NCBI GenBank assembly: GCA_003255025.1
Contig: QANY01005080.1
Span: 9,544 to 73,543 of the forward strand
From: Datisca glomerata
Taxonomy: Eukaryota; Streptophyta; Magnoliopsida; Cucurbitales; Datiscaceae
Reading direction: 5' to 3'
DNA length: 64,000 nucleotides
Under the pieces are notes generated by a model. It worked only from the letters and a program-made list of their open reading frames with translations, searched no databases and was not told the DNA's origin. Positions 61,763 to 64,000 of the stretch are shown piece after piece; within the stretch, counting starts at the first letter, position 1, and each line of letters opens with the position of its first letter. Made by a program: the position numbers and the translations under genes.

Positions 61763-61888
61763 GAAATTTTCCTTAGGGCCGTTTGTTGCCATAAACCATG
61801 GTGACAATCCTATTGTTTATGAATTATCGTAGAGTAGTTTTTAAGTAACAATTCTAATTTGCTAATAAACGGCCCAAGGAAAATTTTC
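61763..61888. mobile_element. 126-bp MITE with 27-28-bp terminal inverted repeats
   Basis: The left arm begins GAAATTTTCC then TTAGGGCCGTTTGTTGCC. The right arm, read in reverse complement, is GAAAATTTTCC then TTGGGCCGTTTATTAGC. The two arms match over about 27 bases with few differences, and about 70 unique bases lie between. The GGGCCGTTTGTT core is like Tourist/PIF-Harbinger-type MITE ends. If the true end is GGGCC, the 3-base target duplication would be TTA/CAA, a poor match, so the superfamily is not certain. Confidence 0.75.
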
Positions 61889-62969
61889 AATTTTACAAAA
61901 GGATTGACTTGACTCTTAAAAAGAAAATAATCCCGAATTACCTTGGCAGGATATTTCTAGTCCCAAAACGAATTACTTTTATGTCATTCTTTTCTCAAGG
62001 TCGTATTAATTGATTTTATTTTATTATGAGAATAAAAATAACATAATATTATTTAAAATTATATTATAAATCAAACTGATTTAATATCAATCATTTGACT
62101 AAATTTATAGTCAATTAAAACTATCTTTATTAAAGTATAGTCAAACCTAATTGGATTTAATTAAATTTTAACTCAACATTATTAATAACAATAGGAGATC
62201 ATGAGCCAACCGGTTACTGTATGATCATTATCTAAATTACAACTAGGATGAAAGTTTTCCGATTTCCCCTTTTTTGTCAAAGAGGATGAGGATGAGAATG
62301 GAGAGATTTAAATTTAAGATCTAGAATAGAGATATGGTCACCATTAGTCTATGCTATCTCGTCTTAACGAATGTGATTTTCACCTCATAGGATTGACCAT
62401 CGCCCCTATCTAAGAATCTCCTCCCTTCCTCCATTCCTCCATTCCGTACCTGTTTAAGAATCTCCTCCCTTCCTCCACTTCATTCCAAAAGTTTCATGAT
62501 TCGTAATCGTTTATCACAATACATAAATTTTTAAACGAAGAGAACAAAATAATGAAATAAATTATCATTTGAGCTGATATAAGCCGAAATATAGCTATGT
62601 AGTACAAGAAAAGTGCAGCCAGTGAACCTTCGGTTATTGCTTTTGATGGTGATGATTATTAAGAAAAAAATGAAATAATTAGAATAATCAATGATAGATG
62701 AGCTTCCATATTAACATTTCTACAAAATTTCCTTGGCATACAGTAAAGTCAGAAATTTAAGCTGTAATACTAATTTGCCAATTCATGGAGCAGCAGCACC
62801 ATGTGCATGCATGGTTATTTACCAGAAACCCTCCCAAACATCGATCAGATAGAATCCCGGCCTCCCCTGCCCTGGATTTCAGGTGCAAGTTGGCCGATCC
62901 AATGGAGAAACTCCGTTTTAAGTCCCGGAAGATGCCCATGCATCACACAAACGCATTAGATGTAGATTA
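61889..62969. other. Non-coding, with a pyrimidine-rich duplication
   Basis: AT-rich sequence. 62405-62485 holds two copies of AAGAATCTCCTCCCTTCCTC plus CA. The region 62640-62969 should contain the 3' untranslated end of the minus-strand LeuRS gene. Confidence 0.5.
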
Positions 62970-63638
62970 TCAGAGAGGTGCCTTGGTGGTTTGACGTTCC
63001 AATATAACATTTAAGATCTTACCAGGGACATAAATTCTCTTTTTGATAGGTTTACCATCCAGATATTTGGACAGTTTTTCATCCTGAGATGCTAATTGGA
63101 AGGCGGCGTCCTCACTACATGTTTCTTCAACCTGGATGGTTCCCCTTGTCTTTCCATTGATCTGAACTGGTAGGACAATAGTGGAATCCTTCAAATAATC
63201 AGGGTTGGCCTGCAACAGGAAAACATAGACAAAAATGATGAGCAGACACCATTTAGCATCAAGACCGCGCCAGGCTGTTCAGCAGAATTCTTTGAACGTA
63301 AATTGATTATGAGCCAATTTTTTCATCACTGTCTGTTAAAGAATTAATTCAAATATATAAATTTGACTTAACCCAACACTAACAGCTTAAGCTTTTTGGA
63401 ATAACTGGTATCAGAGCAGGAGGTCCTGAGTTTGAACCTCACGTTAACAATACCATTAAGTCATATTAAAAAAACAAAAAATTGCAAAATATGGAAGAAC
63501 AAGTACCTTTGGAAAGGGCTCATATGCTAATGATTCTGAGTGCCCTAAGCGTAACCAAAGCTCCTCAGCCATGTGCGGTGCATACGGTGAAAGCAATAAA
63601 ACGAATGCTTCAATAATTGATTTTGGGTGTTTATCCCA
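62970..63638 (-). CDS. EMB2369: Organellar leucyl-tRNA synthetase, last two exons (partial)
   Basis: Exons on the minus strand: 63638-63507 (44 codons) and 63209-62970 (ending TGA). The first encodes WDKHPKSIIEAFVLLLSPYA, then PHMAEELWLRLGHSES and AYEPFPK, the anticodon-binding helical domain. The second encodes DYLKDSTIVLPVQINGKTRG, TIQVEETCSED and KRIYVPGKILNVILE, the C-terminal domain of bacterial-type LeuRS. In plants this type charges leucine tRNA in chloroplasts and mitochondria; Arabidopsis loss is embryo-lethal. Both exons are phase 0 with GT-AG borders. The preceding exon is not found up to 64000, so the intron there exceeds 360 bp and the gene continues outside the window. Confidence 0.92.
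63375..63450. repeat. Dispersed repeat in the last LeuRS intron, SINE-like
   Basis: Contains ACTGGTATCAGAGCAGGAGG and TCCTGAGTTTGAACCTCACG. This pairing is familiar from many plant genomes as a dispersed repeat. The second part resembles a polymerase III B box, and the first matches an initiator-tRNA primer site. It could be a SINE fragment or the leader of a small LTR element. Confidence 0.4.
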
Positions 63639-64000
63639 CTGAGAACAATCAAATAAAGACGAATGAGATTTGTTTAGTTTCTGTATTTATTTTCTAAAAG
63701 ACTTGTATCATCTTCATAAGGAACTTGAGAATATTATTTTTGATATAGTAAGGAGGAAGTGAACTTGGAAGGTGGGGGAAGGGGACTGTAATATGGCAGA
63801 AGAGTAGACCTGTAGAAGACACTCTTCAAGCCATAAATGATATCTTGAGCGTTTAGCCATCAAAGGTTTCACCTTCAAGTTTTGCATGGCTTAGGACAAT
63901 TTAAAACCTCTAAAGATATGATGGAGACATAGGATGATAGGATAATCATGTTGGATAATATTATTTGTCTTTACTTTACTTCTCTAGTATTTAAGAATAT
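63639..64000. other. LeuRS intron, no further exon seen
   Basis: Minus-strand 63810-63900 can be read as LMAKRSRYHLWLEECLLQVY, but this does not match the LeuRS segment expected before WDKHPK. I treat it as intron sequence of unknown origin. Confidence 0.4.

Noticed and set aside
63810..63900. Possible further LeuRS exon on the minus strand
   Set aside because: The translation does not match the expected residues upstream of the WDKHPK exon, and no suitable splice pair keeps the frame.

Overview
This window is nuclear DNA from a flowering plant, almost certainly a eudicot. The genes carry short GT-AG introns and are plant-specific or plant-like (a PLS-class pentatricopeptide protein, a plant BC10-type GT14 glycosyltransferase, an organellar leucyl-tRNA synthetase). 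A decayed chloroplast trnL-trnF segment sits in the chromosome, and most of the sequence is AT-rich remains of transposable elements. I cannot name the species from sequence alone.

Layout, left to right. 1-3.2 kb: remains of an L1-type LINE, split by a probable non-autonomous hAT element and a second unidentified insert. 4.2-7.0 kb: a three-exon cytochrome b561-domain gene with antisense LINE debris in intron 1. 8.2-14.9 kb: a degenerate Mutator-like element of the Ulp1/DUF1985 (KI/Kaonashi) type with convergent DUF1985 and mudrA genes and palindromic repeats at its left end. 15.1-26.4 kb: a 5'-truncated Tat/Ogre-type Ty3/gypsy element (DUF7745-like ORF1, gag, protease, a probable intron, RT, two RNase H domains, no integrase, a 141-bp tandem array, 3' LTR). 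This element is inserted in the pol gene of a Ty1/copia element, whose 3' part and LTR follow (26.4-28.05 kb). 28.1-30.4 kb: acidic and Ulp1-protease remnants with a tandem duplication and another palindromic array. 30.7-32.75 kb: chloroplast-derived trnT-trnL-trnF DNA. 33.7-38 kb: a non-coding tract of successive, different tandem arrays with a copia-like LTR inside it.

From 38 kb to 50.5 kb is the gene-rich part: a seven-exon PLP-homeostasis gene (YggS/PROSC family), an intronless PPR gene (Arabidopsis At4g04370 type), and on the minus strand a ten-exon GT14 gene. I rebuilt both multi-exon genes exon by exon, and every junction keeps frame. 50.9-59.8 kb is an old chromovirus (Del/Tekay-like) whose truncated 5' LTR lies about 430 bp upstream of the GT14 start codon. 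59.8-62.9 kb is non-coding and holds one MITE. The last two exons of an organellar leucyl-tRNA synthetase gene lie on the minus strand at the right edge. The PPR and LeuRS genes are near neighbours in Arabidopsis (At4g04370 and At4g04350, from memory), so their presence here looks like old conserved microsynteny expanded by transposons.

The genes do not form one pathway. I found no convincing new multi-gene system. The least ordinary features are the run of minisatellites at 34-38 kb, the palindromic repeat arrays at the two Mutator/Ulp1 loci, the alternating-monomer array in the Tat 3' region, and the loss of one heme-ligand histidine in the b561 protein.
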